This document shows positions 48,774 to 58,486 of a DNA stretch of 64,000 nt, in pieces. The notes beneath the pieces were generated by a model. The model saw nothing but the letters and a program-made list of their open reading frames with translations, was not told the origin of the DNA and did not search any database. The stretch comes from Pacificibacter marinus (lineage in GTDB: Bacteria; Pseudomonadota; Alphaproteobacteria; Rhodobacterales; Rhodobacteraceae): the NCBI RefSeq assembly GCF_018860665.1, contig NZ_JAHKPK010000060.1, positions 76,940-140,939 of the forward strand, read 5' to 3'. A program made the position numbers and the translations under genes. Positions within the stretch are counted from its first letter, which is position 1, and every line of letters starts with the position of its first letter.

Positions 48774-49193
48774 TCAAACGTTGTCGGGCAGGGGGAAAAT
48801 CTTGTCATAGCTATAGTTAAACACAAAGGCATAGATCAGATAAAACACAACAAAGGCCAAATCCATGACAAAGGCCTGCCATAGCCCTATGCCCAGATAC
48901 AAAGCGATCAAAGGCAATGTGAACAGCAAAAGCCCAGCTTCGAACAACACAGCATGTAACACGCGCAGGGGCATCGTTTTATGCACAGTGCCACGCTTTC
49001 GTTTTAATGCGCGATCAAACCCAATGTTATAAATGTAGTTCCAAAGCGTGGCGAGTGTGGATGCAACAATCGCCACAACACCAATGTCTTGCATATGCAT
49101 TCCAAACCCGACTGCACCGAGCGGCACCACCAAAAGCAGGCCGATGATTTCAAAGCTGAGTGCGTGGCGAATACGATCACGAGTGTTGCGCAT
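48774..49193 (-). CDS. PACE family efflux transporter
   Basis: A 139-residue protein with four transmembrane helices in two pair repeats, typical of PACE (AceI) transporters. Each repeat starts with the conserved RxxxxxxFE pattern: RDRIRHALSFEIIGLLLVVPLG and MPLRVLHAVLFEAGLLLFTLPL. A conserved WNYIYNIGFDRAL ends repeat 1 and VFNYSYDKIFPLP ends repeat 2. Known members export biguanides and polyamines with protons. The start at 49193 (MRNTRDRIRH) matches the family form; two earlier ATGs exist. Confidence 0.9.
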   Translation of the reverse strand: MRNTRDRIRHALSFEIIGLLLVVPLGAVGFGMHMQDIGVVAIVASTLATLWNYIYNIGFDRALKRKRGTVHKTMPLRVLHAVLFEAGLLLFTLPLIALYLGIGLWQAFVMDLAFVVFYLIYAFVFNYSYDKIFPLPDNV

Positions 49194-49323
49194 GATGTCC
49201 CTCATTTCAGAGCTGGGTCGTCCCAGAAAATTACCCGAATTGGGGCCCAAATGGGGAGGTCGTCCTCGTGTATCGCATTATAGGATCTGTGGCGAAAAAG
49301 TCTATCCTGTCACGCGTCGTCTG

Positions 49324-50358
49324 TTACCCGCCAGTATGCGACATATGGCGGGTCATCTTGCCGTCTTCTTGTTGGCGCGAGTAATCAAAGTCATGCCCTT
49401 TTGGCTTACGGGAAATAGCCTCTTCAATCGCGCGGATCAGCGGTGTGTCATCATCAGGGCTTCCACGCATGATGTCCCGCAAGGATGCGTTGTCCTCTTG
49501 GCCCAAACACATGTACAGCTCGCCTGTACAGGTCAGCCGCACGCGGTTGCAGCTTTCGCAAAAATTATGCGTCAGTGGCGTGATGAAACCGATCTTTTGA
49601 TTGGTTTCCTCTAACCGCACATAGCGGGCAGGGCCACCGGTGCGTTCCGTCAGTTCGGTCAAGCTGTACCGCGTTGCCAAATGGCCGCGCAAATCTTCCA
49701 GCGACCAATATTGCCCGACGCGATCTTCACCGCCTAAATCGCCCATGGGCATAACTTCGATAAAGGTCAGATCCATATCTTCGCGGGCACACCATGCGGC
49801 CAGATCGAACACTTCGTCCTCATTGAAGCCCTTCAAAGCCACGGTGTTGATCTTGATCCGCAGTCCCGCTTTGCGCGCCGCTTCGATGCCGCGCAACACT
49901 TGATCCAGCTTGCCCCAGCGGGTGACGCGGGCGAATTTATCGGCGTCCAATGTGTCCAGCGACACATTGATCCGACGCACGCCTGCGGCAAATAAATCAT
50001 CTGCGAAACGTTCCAATTGCGACCCGTTTGTCGTCAGCGTCAGCTCTTGCAGCGCGCCACTGTCCAAATGCCGTGTCATGCCATTGAAAAAATTCATAAT
50101 TCCACGACGCACCAGCGGTTCACCGCCCGTGATCCGCAATTTATTGACGCCAAGCCCAATAAATGTTGAACACATGCGGTCCAGTTCTTCGAGGGTCAAA
50201 AGTTCTTTTTTCGGTAAGAATGTCATGTTCTCGGACATGCAATACACACAGCGAAAATCGCAACGATCAGTCACGGAAACACGTAAATAATTGATCTCTC
50301 TTGCGAAAGGGTCAATTAAGCGTGGGGCGGGCTGTGTCAAATGGGTCTGTGTGTTCAT
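49324..50358 (-). CDS. moaA: GTP 3',8-cyclase (molybdenum cofactor synthesis)
   Basis: MoaA is a radical-SAM enzyme that rearranges GTP in the first step of molybdopterin synthesis, with MoaC. The 344-residue protein holds both [4Fe-4S] sites: CDFRCVYC at the N-terminus (radical SAM) and [18 protein letters not shown] at the C-terminus. The GG motif is absent at the end (…MSHTGG), as expected: RHMSHTGG is the C-terminal form. [10 protein letters not shown] and VNVSLD-like segments agree. TAGGG lies eight bases before the ATG. No other moa genes are adjacent. Confidence 0.95.
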   Translation of the reverse strand: MNTQTHLTQPAPRLIDPFAREINYLRVSVTDRCDFRCVYCMSENMTFLPKKELLTLEELDRMCSTFIGLGVNKLRITGGEPLVRRGIMNFFNGMTRHLDSGALQELTLTTNGSQLERFADDLFAAGVRRINVSLDTLDADKFARVTRWGKLDQVLRGIEAARKAGLRIKINTVALKGFNEDEVFDLAAWCAREDMDLTFIEVMPMGDLGGEDRVGQYWSLEDLRGHLATRYSLTELTERTGGPARYVRLEETNQKIGFITPLTHNFCESCNRVRLTCTGELYMCLGQEDNASLRDIMRGSPDDDTPLIRAIEEAISRKPKGHDFDYSRQQEDGKMTRHMSHTGG

Positions 50359-50566
50359 GGCAAAGACCCTACGCAGGATATTCGCAAAGGCCAAGAGGGA
50401 CCTGCGATGTTGACGCAATTGTGCTGGCGCAGGTCAACGTATTTTCCATGGCGCTTTGGTTGCCCCTATATTGTGTCGGTGTTTATATCCGCAAAACGTC
50501 ACGCATTTGCGGGACAGGGGCAAACATTAGGCCTTATGTTGTAACACTTATTCTCGGCGAGACGTT

Positions 50567-51748
50567 ATGTTCCGTGATTTTACCCTTTCGGCTGCATTGA
50601 TGGGGCTTTTGGCCGCTTTTGTGGGCTATGCTGCGTCTTTTACCATCGTTTTGACAGGCATGCGCGCGATGGGGGCCAGTCCTGATCAGGCGACCACGGG
50701 GCTGTTTTTTGCCACGCTTGGCATGGGCATTTGCAGCATTGTGATTCCCTTTTTGACCCGCACACCTGCCGCCATCGCTTGGTCTACGCCGGGGGCGGCC
50801 TTTTTGGCGTCATCCGTTGTCTTGCCCGGTGGTTTTGCTGAAGCATCCGGCGCGCTGATCATCTGTGCTGTGCTTATTTTGATCACGGGCGTCTTGCCCG
50901 CTTTGGCGCGTGCAGTGGCCGCGATCCCCAAACCCATCGCCAATGCCTTGCTGGCGGGGGTGTTGTTGAAACTGTGCTTTGCCCCTGCCATTGGTTTTGG
51001 AGAGATACCGCTGATGATGCTGCCTGTTTTGGTGGCTTGGTTGATCGGGGTGATGTGGAACAAATTGGCGGCGATGCCTTTTGCCGTGATTGCCTTTGTT
51101 GCGGTGCTTATTTTTGGCGTCGATCTACATGGCGGCGCTGCGCCCGCGCCTGCGGCCTTGCTGCCCGAATTTAGCGCACTCACCCCAGTGTTTAGTTTGC
51201 ATGCGATAATATCCGTCGCTTTGCCGATGTATCTGGTGACTATGGCGGGGCAAAACATTCCGGGCTTCGCGGTGATGGAGCTTAACGCCTATTCCGTAAA
51301 CCGCGCGGCCCTTATTCGTGGCACTGGTTTCGCCAGTCTGCTGATCGCGCCCTTTGGGGCGATCCCCGTGAACATGTCCGCAATCACAGCGGCGATGATG
51401 GCAGGGGAGGACGCGGGACGAGATCCAGCCAAACGCTATTGGGCGGCGATTGTTTCTGGGCTGGTCTATGTGGTGCTGGCCTTTGCGACCACCGCAGTCG
51501 CGGGAATCGCGAGCCTTGCGCCGGCAGAACTGATCACGGGGGTGGCAGGTTTGGCGCTGATCCCAGCTTTGGTTGGATCGCTGTCGGGGGCATTTAGCAA
51601 CAAGGACCAAATGGAAGCGCCCGCGTTGACCTTTTTGATCGCGGCCAGTGGCATGGCGTTGTTCGGCGTCAGCGGTGCATTTTGGGGGGTGCTTGTCGGT
51701 GGCGTGATCTGGAGCGCCAAGGGGATTTCCCTCAAACGGCGCTCCTGA
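50567..51748 (+). CDS. benE: BenE family benzoate/H+ symporter-like protein
   Basis: A 393-residue inner-membrane transporter with about 12 helices. BenE signatures are SFTIVLTGMRAMGASPDQA, TPAAIAWSTPGAAFL, GQNIPGFAVMELNAY and IAPFGAIPVNMSAITAAM. Characterised members import benzoate with a proton. No benzoate degradation genes lie in the window, so another substrate is possible. It converges on the minus-strand AlkD-like gene with 41 bases between and no clear terminator. The symbol follows the family. Confidence 0.9.
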   Translation: MFRDFTLSAALMGLLAAFVGYAASFTIVLTGMRAMGASPDQATTGLFFATLGMGICSIVIPFLTRTPAAIAWSTPGAAFLASSVVLPGGFAEASGALIICAVLILITGVLPALARAVAAIPKPIANALLAGVLLKLCFAPAIGFGEIPLMMLPVLVAWLIGVMWNKLAAMPFAVIAFVAVLIFGVDLHGGAAPAPAALLPEFSALTPVFSLHAIISVALPMYLVTMAGQNIPGFAVMELNAYSVNRAALIRGTGFASLLIAPFGAIPVNMSAITAAMMAGEDAGRDPAKRYWAAIVSGLVYVVLAFATTAVAGIASLAPAELITGVAGLALIPALVGSLSGAFSNKDQMEAPALTFLIAASGMALFGVSGAFWGVLVGGVIWSAKGISLKRRS

Positions 51749-51789
51749 TCATAGATGTAATGCTCAGAAAGGCTTAAAGCGAAAACGCC

Positions 51790-52473
51790 TTAGCCCTCAA
51801 ACGTCTCTTCGTCATCATCCGCATCATCTGAGCTGTCCTCAGTCGCGTTGTCCCCGCGGTGAATCGCGCGGGCACGCTTGTAGTCGTGTTTGGACAAAGA
51901 CCGCAGCCATGATTGCGCAGTGCGGTGCACATCTTTGCTTTCATCGGCCAAGGCTTCGGGCAACCAGTCGCAAATGCGGTCCAGCGCGATTTGTTCACGT
52001 TCGGACGGATGCGATGATTTGGCTAAGAATTCAGTGATTCCCAAGGCCGCACGCCGTTGCAGCGACGACTCGTGGCGCATCAATTTGTAGACCTTGTTCA
52101 TGCGTGACGTATCGGCAGCCAAACGGCGCTGGCAGGCCGCACATAGCGCATCGACTTCGGCCCAATTGCCGGCCTGCGCCAGCCAATCGGTCAAATGTGC
52201 CCAGACTTCTTGATCGTCAGAAATGCGCGCTTGGGTCAGCAATTTTGCCGCCATAAGCCGCGCATCATGGATGCCAGATGTCCATAAAGTTGCAGCCAAT
52301 TCAAGACGTTCTGGGAAAGCCACTTCTTTGCGCCAAGCGCGGGCCATCTCTTCCAGACGACCAGGTGCGATACCGATGTAATCCCCTGAAGCGCCAAAAT
52401 GAGCTTTGAGTTTCGTGACGCGGGCTTCATCAGCCTCAGCGTGGAGCGCGGTCAGCGCGTTTTCAGGGGTCAT
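51790..52473 (-). CDS. DNA alkylation repair protein (AlkD-like HEAT-repeat glycosylase)
   Basis: A 227-residue all-helical protein of HEAT-like repeats. It has ALHAEADEARVTKLKAHFGASGDYIGI, LWTSGIHDARLMAAKLL, SLQRRAALGITEFLAKS and DVHRTAQSWLRSLSKH, matching the AlkD superfamily, which removes bulky or positively charged alkylated bases. An acidic tail of about 20 residues (DSSDDADDDEETFEG) is unusual. The start at MTPENALTALH has GGAAAG nine bases upstream. It overlaps the GNAT gene by four bases. Confidence 0.88.
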   Translation of the reverse strand: MTPENALTALHAEADEARVTKLKAHFGASGDYIGIAPGRLEEMARAWRKEVAFPERLELAATLWTSGIHDARLMAAKLLTQARISDDQEVWAHLTDWLAQAGNWAEVDALCAACQRRLAADTSRMNKVYKLMRHESSLQRRAALGITEFLAKSSHPSEREQIALDRICDWLPEALADESKDVHRTAQSWLRSLSKHDYKRARAIHRGDNATEDSSDDADDDEETFEG

Positions 52474-53048
52474 GTGCTTATCTTTCCTAACAGTCCCGCT
52501 TTGATCGCGGGCCATTCAGCTGCCGTGATCGAATACACGGCTGTATCACGGATCGTACCATTTGCCACCACCATATGTGATCGCAATATACCATCAAGTT
52601 GCGCGCCCAAGCGTTCAATCGCACGTCTGCTTTGCGTGTTTAGCCGGTGAGTGCGCAACTCGACCGCTATGCAGTCCAAAACCTCAAAAGCGTGTGTGAG
52701 CAACAAAAGCTTGGCCTCAGTGTTCAATTGGGACCGTTGCACGTCTTTTGAAATCCAAGTTGATCCGATTTCAACACGTTTGTTGATCGGGTCGACATTC
52801 ATATAGGTGGTCATGCCCACAGCGCGCCCGTCAGGGGTGCAAATCGCAAAAGCTGTCATTTGGCCGTTGCTTTGCAATGACAAACGCCGCTCGATCTCTG
52901 CGTGCATACCCTCAGGCGATGGCACGGTTGTGTACCAAAGCTGATGCAGATCACCCACTGCCCCAGACAGATCATCGCAGTGGATGACCTCAAGCGGGGC
53001 CAGATGAACATGCGCGCCTTTTAGCGATACTGGGGCAGGCCAAGTCAT
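52470..53048 (-). CDS. GNAT family N-acetyltransferase (RimJ/RimL type)
   Basis: A 192-residue protein acetyltransferase-like GNAT. It has VSLKGAHVHLAPLEVIHCDDL at the start, GRAVGMTTYMNVDPINKRVEIGSTWISKDVQRSQLNTEAKLLLLTHAFE in the core, and ELRTHRLNTQSRRAIERLGAQLDG in the C-terminal part, as in RimJ/RimL-like enzymes. The substrate is unknown. It is coupled to the AlkD-like gene (4-base overlap) and sits 12 bases behind glmS on the same strand, so it may be the tail of the glmU-glmS unit. Confidence 0.88.
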   Translation of the reverse strand: MTWPAPVSLKGAHVHLAPLEVIHCDDLSGAVGDLHQLWYTTVPSPEGMHAEIERRLSLQSNGQMTAFAICTPDGRAVGMTTYMNVDPINKRVEIGSTWISKDVQRSQLNTEAKLLLLTHAFEVLDCIAVELRTHRLNTQSRRAIERLGAQLDGILRSHMVVANGTIRDTAVYSITAAEWPAIKAGLLGKIST

Positions 53049-53060
53049 GCGCGTGTTATC

Positions 53061-54884
53061 CTATTCAACAGTCACAGATTTCGCCAGATTGCGCGGCTGA
53101 TCCACATCTGTGCCTTTGGCAACAGCCGTGTGATAGGCCAACAATTGGGCAGGGACAGCATAGAGGATCGGGGCCAAAGAATCGGGCACGGTGGGCATTT
53201 GAATGCTCTGCCAAACGCCGTCACCAGCCTCGCGCAGGCCCTGTTCGTCCGAGATCAACAGCACCTTGCCGCCGCGCGCCATGACCTCTTGCATGTTGGA
53301 TATGGTCTTTTCAAACAGCTTGTCCCGCGGGGCCAAAACGATAATCGGCGTGTGTTGATCCACAAGCGCGATCGGTCCGTGTTTCAATTCGCCTGAGGCA
53401 TAGCCTTCAGCGTGGATATAGCTGATTTCTTTGAGTTTCAAAGCGCCCTCTAAGGCAAGCGGATACATCGCGCCGCGCCCCAAGAACAACACGTCGCTGG
53501 CCTCGGCCAATAGCGCAGATACATCGGCAATCGCGTTGGATTGATCCAGAGCGAGATTCAAAAGACCGGGAAGACTGCGCAGAGCTGACAGATGTGTCGT
53601 GATCTCTTCACCGTTCAAAACACCGCGATCCTGCGCTGCTTTCAACGCGAGCATATGCAACACGGTCAGTTGGCATGAAAACGCCTTGGTCGAGGCCACA
53701 CCCACTTCGACGCCCGCCAAAATCGGCAAAGACATATCGCTTTCGCGTGCCATGGAACTTTCAGACGAATTGGTGACGGTGACGATGCTTGCGGCCTTGC
53801 CTGCTGTATAGCGCAAAGCGGCTAAAGTATCTGCAGTTTCGCCAGATTGGCTGACATAGATCGCCAAAGTGCGCGGACTGATCGGCGCTTCGCGATAGCG
53901 GAATTCGGATGCGATATCGACCTCAACAGGGACTTTCGCGATCTGTTCGAACCAATATTTGGCCGTGAAACAGGCGTAAAACGCCGTGCCGCAAGCGACC
54001 ATAACAATCCGGTCGAATTGAGTGAAGTCGATGTCCGGTTCTGGCAACACGACAGAGGCCCCATCAGCGGACATGTAGTAGTTCACCGCCTCGGAAATCA
54101 CTGTCGGTTGTTCGGCGATCTCTTTGGACATGAAATGTTTGTGCCCAGCTTTTTCGATCCGTGTCGCGTCGATCTTAATCTCGCGGCGGGTACGTTGCAC
54201 TTGGCTGCCGTCTTGGGCAAAAATATCAAGGCTGCTGCGGGTGATGATCGCGCGGTCGCCTTCTTCCAAATAGGTCACTTGGTCGGTCATCGGGGCGAGC
54301 GCGATGGCGTCTGAGCCGACAAACATTTCACCATCCCCGTGACCAATAGCCAGCGGAGACCCCTTGCGCGCGGCGATCAACAGATCGTCTTCGCCGTCAA
54401 ACAAGAAACATAAAGCAAAGGCACCGGTGAGCGCATCAATCGTGGCATTGGCAGCCTCGATCGGTGTTTTACCCGCATCGATAAAGCTTTGCGCCAAAAG
54501 CGCCACGGTTTCGGTGTCGGTTTCTGTGACGAATTTATAGCCTTTGGTGGCCAGCATTTCGCGCAGCTCGCGAAAGTTTTCGACGATGCCGTTGTGTACA
54601 ACTGCCACAGGGCCAGCTTTATGCGGATGGGCATTGGTCACACTTGGCGCGCCATGTGTGGCCCAACGGGTGTGACCAATACCGGATTTTCCAGCCAGCG
54701 GATTGTGGACCAATTCATCTGACAGATTGACAAGTTTCCCGACCGCGCGGCGGCGATCCAAAACGCCGTTGTTCACGGTGGCGATCCCTGCGCTGTCATA
54801 GCCACGATATTCAAGACGTTTGAGTGCTTCAACCAAAATGGGCGCGACTTCATGCCTGCCCAGAACCCCTACAATACCACACAT
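53061..54884 (-). CDS. glmS: Glutamine--fructose-6-phosphate aminotransferase (isomerizing)
   Basis: GlmS makes glucosamine-6-phosphate from fructose-6-phosphate and glutamine, the entry to amino-sugar synthesis. The 607-residue protein has the catalytic Cys2 of the glutaminase domain (MCGIVGVLGRHEV), RLEYRGYDSAG, and two SIS domains (YVSQSGETADTL, EGALKLKEISYIHAEGYASGE) ending in NLAKSVTVE. The start at 54884 is required by Cys2; longer frames are not. It follows glmU by four bases, and its ribosome-binding site is inside glmU. No glmS ribozyme is seen. Confidence 0.98.
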   Translation of the reverse strand: MCGIVGVLGRHEVAPILVEALKRLEYRGYDSAGIATVNNGVLDRRRAVGKLVNLSDELVHNPLAGKSGIGHTRWATHGAPSVTNAHPHKAGPVAVVHNGIVENFRELREMLATKGYKFVTETDTETVALLAQSFIDAGKTPIEAANATIDALTGAFALCFLFDGEDDLLIAARKGSPLAIGHGDGEMFVGSDAIALAPMTDQVTYLEEGDRAIITRSSLDIFAQDGSQVQRTRREIKIDATRIEKAGHKHFMSKEIAEQPTVISEAVNYYMSADGASVVLPEPDIDFTQFDRIVMVACGTAFYACFTAKYWFEQIAKVPVEVDIASEFRYREAPISPRTLAIYVSQSGETADTLAALRYTAGKAASIVTVTNSSESSMARESDMSLPILAGVEVGVASTKAFSCQLTVLHMLALKAAQDRGVLNGEEITTHLSALRSLPGLLNLALDQSNAIADVSALLAEASDVLFLGRGAMYPLALEGALKLKEISYIHAEGYASGELKHGPIALVDQHTPIIVLAPRDKLFEKTISNMQEVMARGGKVLLISDEQGLREAGDGVWQSIQMPTVPDSLAPILYAVPAQLLAYHTAVAKGTDVDQPRNLAKSVTVE

Positions 54885-54888
54885 GTTA

Positions 54889-56241
54889 TTAACCTTCCTC
54901 GGTTTTTTTTGCTTTGAGGGCACGCAGCTTTTGGAACAGCTTAACCGCCAACATCGGTTTGTTGTCTTGCTTTGCGCGCGCAATCGCCAAAGCGCCATTG
55001 GGCACATCTTTGGTGATCACAGATCCACTGCCCGTCATGGCCTCGATGCCCACATTCACAGGCGCGACCAGCATGGTGTTGGACCCGATAAAGGCGTCAC
55101 GGCCCACGGTTGTGCGATGTTTAAACACGCCGTCATAGTTACAGGTGATGGTGCCTGCGCCGATGTTTGCGCCGTCGCCGATATCCGCATCGCCAATATA
55201 AGCGAGGTGGCCCACTTTGGTGCCCTCGCCAATCTGTGCGTTCTTGATTTCAACGAAATTGCCAACATGGGCGTCATTGCCAAGCTCTGCACCGGGGCGC
55301 AGACGCGCGAAGGGGCCAGCATCAGCGCCTGTTGAGACATGGCAGCCCTCAAGATGGCTAAAGGATTTGATCCGTGCGCCGCTTTCAATCGTTACATTCG
55401 GGCCAAATACCACATTCGGATCAATGATCGCGTCACGGCCTATGTATGTGTCGAGCGAGAAAAACACGGTTTCAGGTGCCACAAGCGTGACGCCGTTCTC
55501 AAGCATCTCAGTGCGCTTGGCGCGCTGGAACAAGGATTCAGCAAAGGCCAGTTCTGTGCGGGTGTTCACGCCCAAGGTCTCTGCCTCGTTACATGACACC
55601 GTGGTTGCGCTCAGGCCTTTGCTTCGCGCAATTTTAATCACATCCGGCAGGTAATATTCGCCAGCGGCATTGTCATTGCCGACTTCGGATAACAGGTCAA
55701 ACAAGACCTTGGCGTCAGCGCAGAGCACGCCAGAATTACACAGTGTGATGGAGCGCTCTTCCTCGGTCGCATCTTTGAACTCAACGATATGCAACAATGT
55801 ATCGCCGTCCATAACCAGACGCCCGTAGCGTCCAGGGTGTGCGGCCTCGAACCCCAAGACCACAACATCATGTTGGGTCCGTGCCGTTTGCATTTTTTCT
55901 AAGGTTTCGGCTGAAATAAATGGCGTGTCGCCGTAAAGGACATAGGCATCGCCTTCGAAATCAGCCAAAGCCTCTTTGGCTTGTAGCACGGCATGGGCGG
56001 TGCCAAGTTGTTCGTCTTGATGTGCGATTATAATATCTTCATCGAGGCTGAGCGCTTGTGAGGCGACAGCATCTGCGCCGTGACCGACAACAATCACAGT
56101 ACGCGTAGGGTCAAGTGCACCGCCTGCGTGCAGAGCATGAGCAAATAGAGGCGCATTGCCGATCTGATGCAGCACCTTAGGCAACTCTGAATTCATCCGA
56201 GACCCTTGCCCCGCGGCAAGAAGAATGAGGGCTGTGGCCAT
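54889..56241 (-). CDS. glmU: Bifunctional UDP-GlcNAc pyrophosphorylase / glucosamine-1-phosphate acetyltransferase
   Basis: GlmU acetylates glucosamine-1-phosphate and uridylylates it to UDP-GlcNAc. The 450-residue protein has the pyrophosphorylase domain with LILLAAGQGSRMNSELPKVLH, LYGDTPFI and EYYLPDV. The left-handed beta-helix acetyltransferase domain follows, with hexapeptide repeats from about 250 and ITCNYDGVFKHRTTVG. The start MATALILLAAG at 56241 is preferred over an earlier ATG. It heads the glmU-glmS unit, divergent from gph. Confidence 0.97.
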   Translation of the reverse strand: MATALILLAAGQGSRMNSELPKVLHQIGNAPLFAHALHAGGALDPTRTVIVVGHGADAVASQALSLDEDIIIAHQDEQLGTAHAVLQAKEALADFEGDAYVLYGDTPFISAETLEKMQTARTQHDVVVLGFEAAHPGRYGRLVMDGDTLLHIVEFKDATEEERSITLCNSGVLCADAKVLFDLLSEVGNDNAAGEYYLPDVIKIARSKGLSATTVSCNEAETLGVNTRTELAFAESLFQRAKRTEMLENGVTLVAPETVFFSLDTYIGRDAIIDPNVVFGPNVTIESGARIKSFSHLEGCHVSTGADAGPFARLRPGAELGNDAHVGNFVEIKNAQIGEGTKVGHLAYIGDADIGDGANIGAGTITCNYDGVFKHRTTVGRDAFIGSNTMLVAPVNVGIEAMTGSGSVITKDVPNGALAIARAKQDNKPMLAVKLFQKLRALKAKKTEEG

Positions 56242-56410
56242 GTGTTCGTCCCAATCTGCTCTTTTCTTTATCTGCATGCCGTTTTACCCATGTCACACAG
56301 CACCGCAAGAGGCGGGGCTTCACATATTTTAACCACAGGTTACATGTATCGGCATCCCTTCGCCGATTGTCGCTGACTGGACCCAAATGAATACGGACAA
56401 AGGATTTGCT

Positions 56411-57076
56411 ATGCGCTGCGTTATATTTGATCTGGATGGTACATTGGCAGACACCTCAGGCGACCTGATCGCATCTGCCAATTATTGTTTTAATTCATTG
56501 GGCTACGGGGATGTCTTGGACCCTGTTTCGGATGCGGGCACGGCGCTTCGGGGGGGGCGGGCGATGCTCAATTTGGGCTTTGCTCGGATCAAGCCAGACT
56601 ACGATCAAACCGATGTTGACGCGCAATATCCTGTGTTACTGCAAGCCTATGGTGACGCAATAAATGTGCACACAAAACTATATGATGGCGCTGTTGAAGG
56701 CGTTGAGGCGCTGAAAACGGCTGGCTATGCGGTCGGTGTTTGCACCAACAAACCATCTGGCTTGGCCGAAACCTTGCTGAAAAAGCTCGGCGTGCGCGAT
56801 TTGTTTGGGTCTATGATCGGGGCTGACACGCTGCCGGTGCGCAAGCCTGATCCCGCGCCGTATATCGCAGCCGTTGAGCAGGCCGGCGGAGATGTGAAGA
56901 TGAGCTATCTGGTTGGCGACACAATCACGGATCGTAAAACGGCTGAGGCTGCAGATGTGCCCTGTGCTTTGGTGACATTTGGTCCAGACGGGCAGGCGGT
57001 GAGCGCCTTAAAGCCCGAAGCCTTGCTGCACTCTTACACTGACTTGATGCAGGTGACAAAGGAGCTGATCGGATGA
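56411..57076 (+). CDS. gph: HAD family phosphatase, phosphoglycolate phosphatase-like
   Basis: A 221-residue HAD hydrolase. The catalytic motif I is FDLDGTLADTSGD, motif II GVCTNKPSGLAE, and motif III/IV PDPAPYIAAVEQAGG and YLVGDTITDRKTAEAA. The helical cap after motif I is of the phosphoglycolate phosphatase type. AAAGGA six bases before the ATG supports 56411 over an ATG eight codons earlier. It is coupled to the aminotransferase gene by four bases. The substrate may be phosphoglycolate or a sugar phosphate; the neighbourhood favours the latter. Confidence 0.85.
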   Translation: MRCVIFDLDGTLADTSGDLIASANYCFNSLGYGDVLDPVSDAGTALRGGRAMLNLGFARIKPDYDQTDVDAQYPVLLQAYGDAINVHTKLYDGAVEGVEALKTAGYAVGVCTNKPSGLAETLLKKLGVRDLFGSMIGADTLPVRKPDPAPYIAAVEQAGGDVKMSYLVGDTITDRKTAEAADVPCALVTFGPDGQAVSALKPEALLHSYTDLMQVTKELIG

Positions 57077-58263
57077 CTGAAATATTCAAAGGCAACTTCA
57101 CCCAACAAGAGCCGATCCCTGAAGAGGCGATTGAGGCGGCCGTGGCGGTGATGCGTTCTGGTCGGCTGCATCGGTATAACACCTTGCCCGATGAGGCGGG
57201 CGAAGTGGCCCTGCTGGAACAAGAATTTGCCGCCTTTACAGGGGCAAAATACTGTCTGGCTGTGGCGTCTGGCGGTTATGCTTTGGGCTGCGCGTTGCGG
57301 GCTGTCGGGGTTGTGGCGGGCGATGCGGTTTTGACCAATGCCTTTACGCTGGCCCCTGTGCCTGGCGCGATTGCATCTGTCGGCGCTCGTCCTGTTTTTG
57401 TGGGGGTCACCGATGGTTTGGTGATCGACCTTGATGATTTGCAAGTGAAGATCGCCGAAAGTGGCGCAAAGGTGCTGATGCTGTCGCATATGCGTGGGCA
57501 TATCGTCGATATGGATGCGCTCATGTATATCTGTAACGGCGCGGGCGTGATCGTGATCGAAGACTGTGCGCATACTATGGGCGCCACATGGGATGGGGTG
57601 CATTCTGGACGTCATGGCGCGATTGGGTGCTATTCAACCCAGACCTATAAGCACATCAATTCGGGCGAGGGCGGTTTGATCATCACCGATGATGCCGAAA
57701 TTGCCGCAAAAGCGATCATGCTGTCGGGATCTTACATGCTATATGGCAAACATATCGCCGGACCGCCCGCTGAAATGTTCGAAAACATCAAATATGATAC
57801 GCCCAATGTGTCTGGCCGTATGGACCATTTGCGGGCTGCGATCTTGCGGGTGCAGTTGAAAAACTTGCCTGAACAAGTCGAACAGTGGAACGCGCGCTAT
57901 CGGACGTTTGAAGCGGGCTTGCGTGACATTGACGGGCTAACCGTGATCTACCGCCCGCAGGCCGAGGGCTTTGTTGGTTCATCGTTTCAGTTTCTTTTGC
58001 TGGATTGGGGCGATGCAGCGATCGAAGGTTTTGTTGCGCGCTGTTTGAAACGCGGTGTCGAGTTGAAATGGTTCGGCGCGCCTGAGCCTGTCGCGTTTAC
58101 GTCGCGCTATGACAGTTGGCGCTATGCCGATCCGCAGCCTTTGCCCGACAGTGATCGCGTTTTGGGCGCCATCATAGACATGCGCCTGCCGTTGACGTTT
58201 TCGGTTGAAGACTGTGCGCTCTTGGCGCGGATTGTGAAAGAGGAAGTGTGTTCAAGCGCCTAG
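57073..58263 (+). CDS. DegT/DnrJ/EryC1/StrS family PLP aminotransferase
   Basis: A 396-residue PLP enzyme of the sugar-aminotransferase family. Motifs are LAVASGGYALGCALRA, VIVIEDCAHTMGATWDG (Asp binding PLP N1) and the PLP lysine in TQTYKHINSGEGGLIIT. The family aminates keto-sugar nucleotides for polysaccharides, or acts on other keto substrates. The gene overlaps gph by four bases (ATGA). Nearby glmU-glmS make the UDP-GlcNAc pool, so a sugar role is possible but not shown. No epimerase or glycosyltransferase genes are nearby. Confidence 0.9.
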   Translation: MTEIFKGNFTQQEPIPEEAIEAAVAVMRSGRLHRYNTLPDEAGEVALLEQEFAAFTGAKYCLAVASGGYALGCALRAVGVVAGDAVLTNAFTLAPVPGAIASVGARPVFVGVTDGLVIDLDDLQVKIAESGAKVLMLSHMRGHIVDMDALMYICNGAGVIVIEDCAHTMGATWDGVHSGRHGAIGCYSTQTYKHINSGEGGLIITDDAEIAAKAIMLSGSYMLYGKHIAGPPAEMFENIKYDTPNVSGRMDHLRAAILRVQLKNLPEQVEQWNARYRTFEAGLRDIDGLTVIYRPQAEGFVGSSFQFLLLDWGDAAIEGFVARCLKRGVELKWFGAPEPVAFTSRYDSWRYADPQPLPDSDRVLGAIIDMRLPLTFSVEDCALLARIVKEEVCSSA

Positions 58264-58309
58264 GGGTTTGCAGGGCTATTCAAATGACTTCAACTGGTCG
58301 GGATCGGCT

Positions 58310-58380
58310 AAATCAGACCGAAAAAGTCAGGTAATGTAGGGCTTCAAGTATGTCAAATCAGACTAAAAAAATCAGGTAAT
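58310..58380. repeat. Two 26-bp direct repeats upstream of nuoA
   Basis: 58310-58335 and 58355-58380 match at 23 of 26 bases. Both start AAATCAGAC and end TCAGGTAAT, with an A-rich centre. Their start-to-start distance is 45 bases, about four helical turns, so a protein could bind both on one face. Confidence 0.65.
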
Positions 58381-58399
58381 AGTTTCGAATCAGAGTTGT

Positions 58400-58416
58400 T
58401 GATTAAGGGTTAATCA
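58400..58416. promoter_or_regulatory. Perfect dyad upstream of the nuo promoter
   Basis: TGATTAA-GGG-TTAATCA, a perfect 7-bp dyad with a 3-base centre, 70 bases upstream of the -35. It is not an FNR box (wrong spacing). A regulator site is likely, identity unknown. Confidence 0.4.
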
Positions 58417-58486
58417 TCCGCGTGCACCTGCAGAAAAAAACTTTGTACTTCCCTTGAAACAAAGGCTTTTGATGCGCCTGCGCTTG

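Noticed and set aside
53061-54884. glmS ribozyme
   Set aside because: That ribozyme is a feature of Gram-positive glmS leaders; here glmS starts four bases after glmU, leaving no room for it.
58400-58416. FNR/FnrL site before nuoA
   Set aside because: FNR boxes are TTGAT-N4-ATCAA. The half-sites here are too far apart, so I report only a generic dyad.
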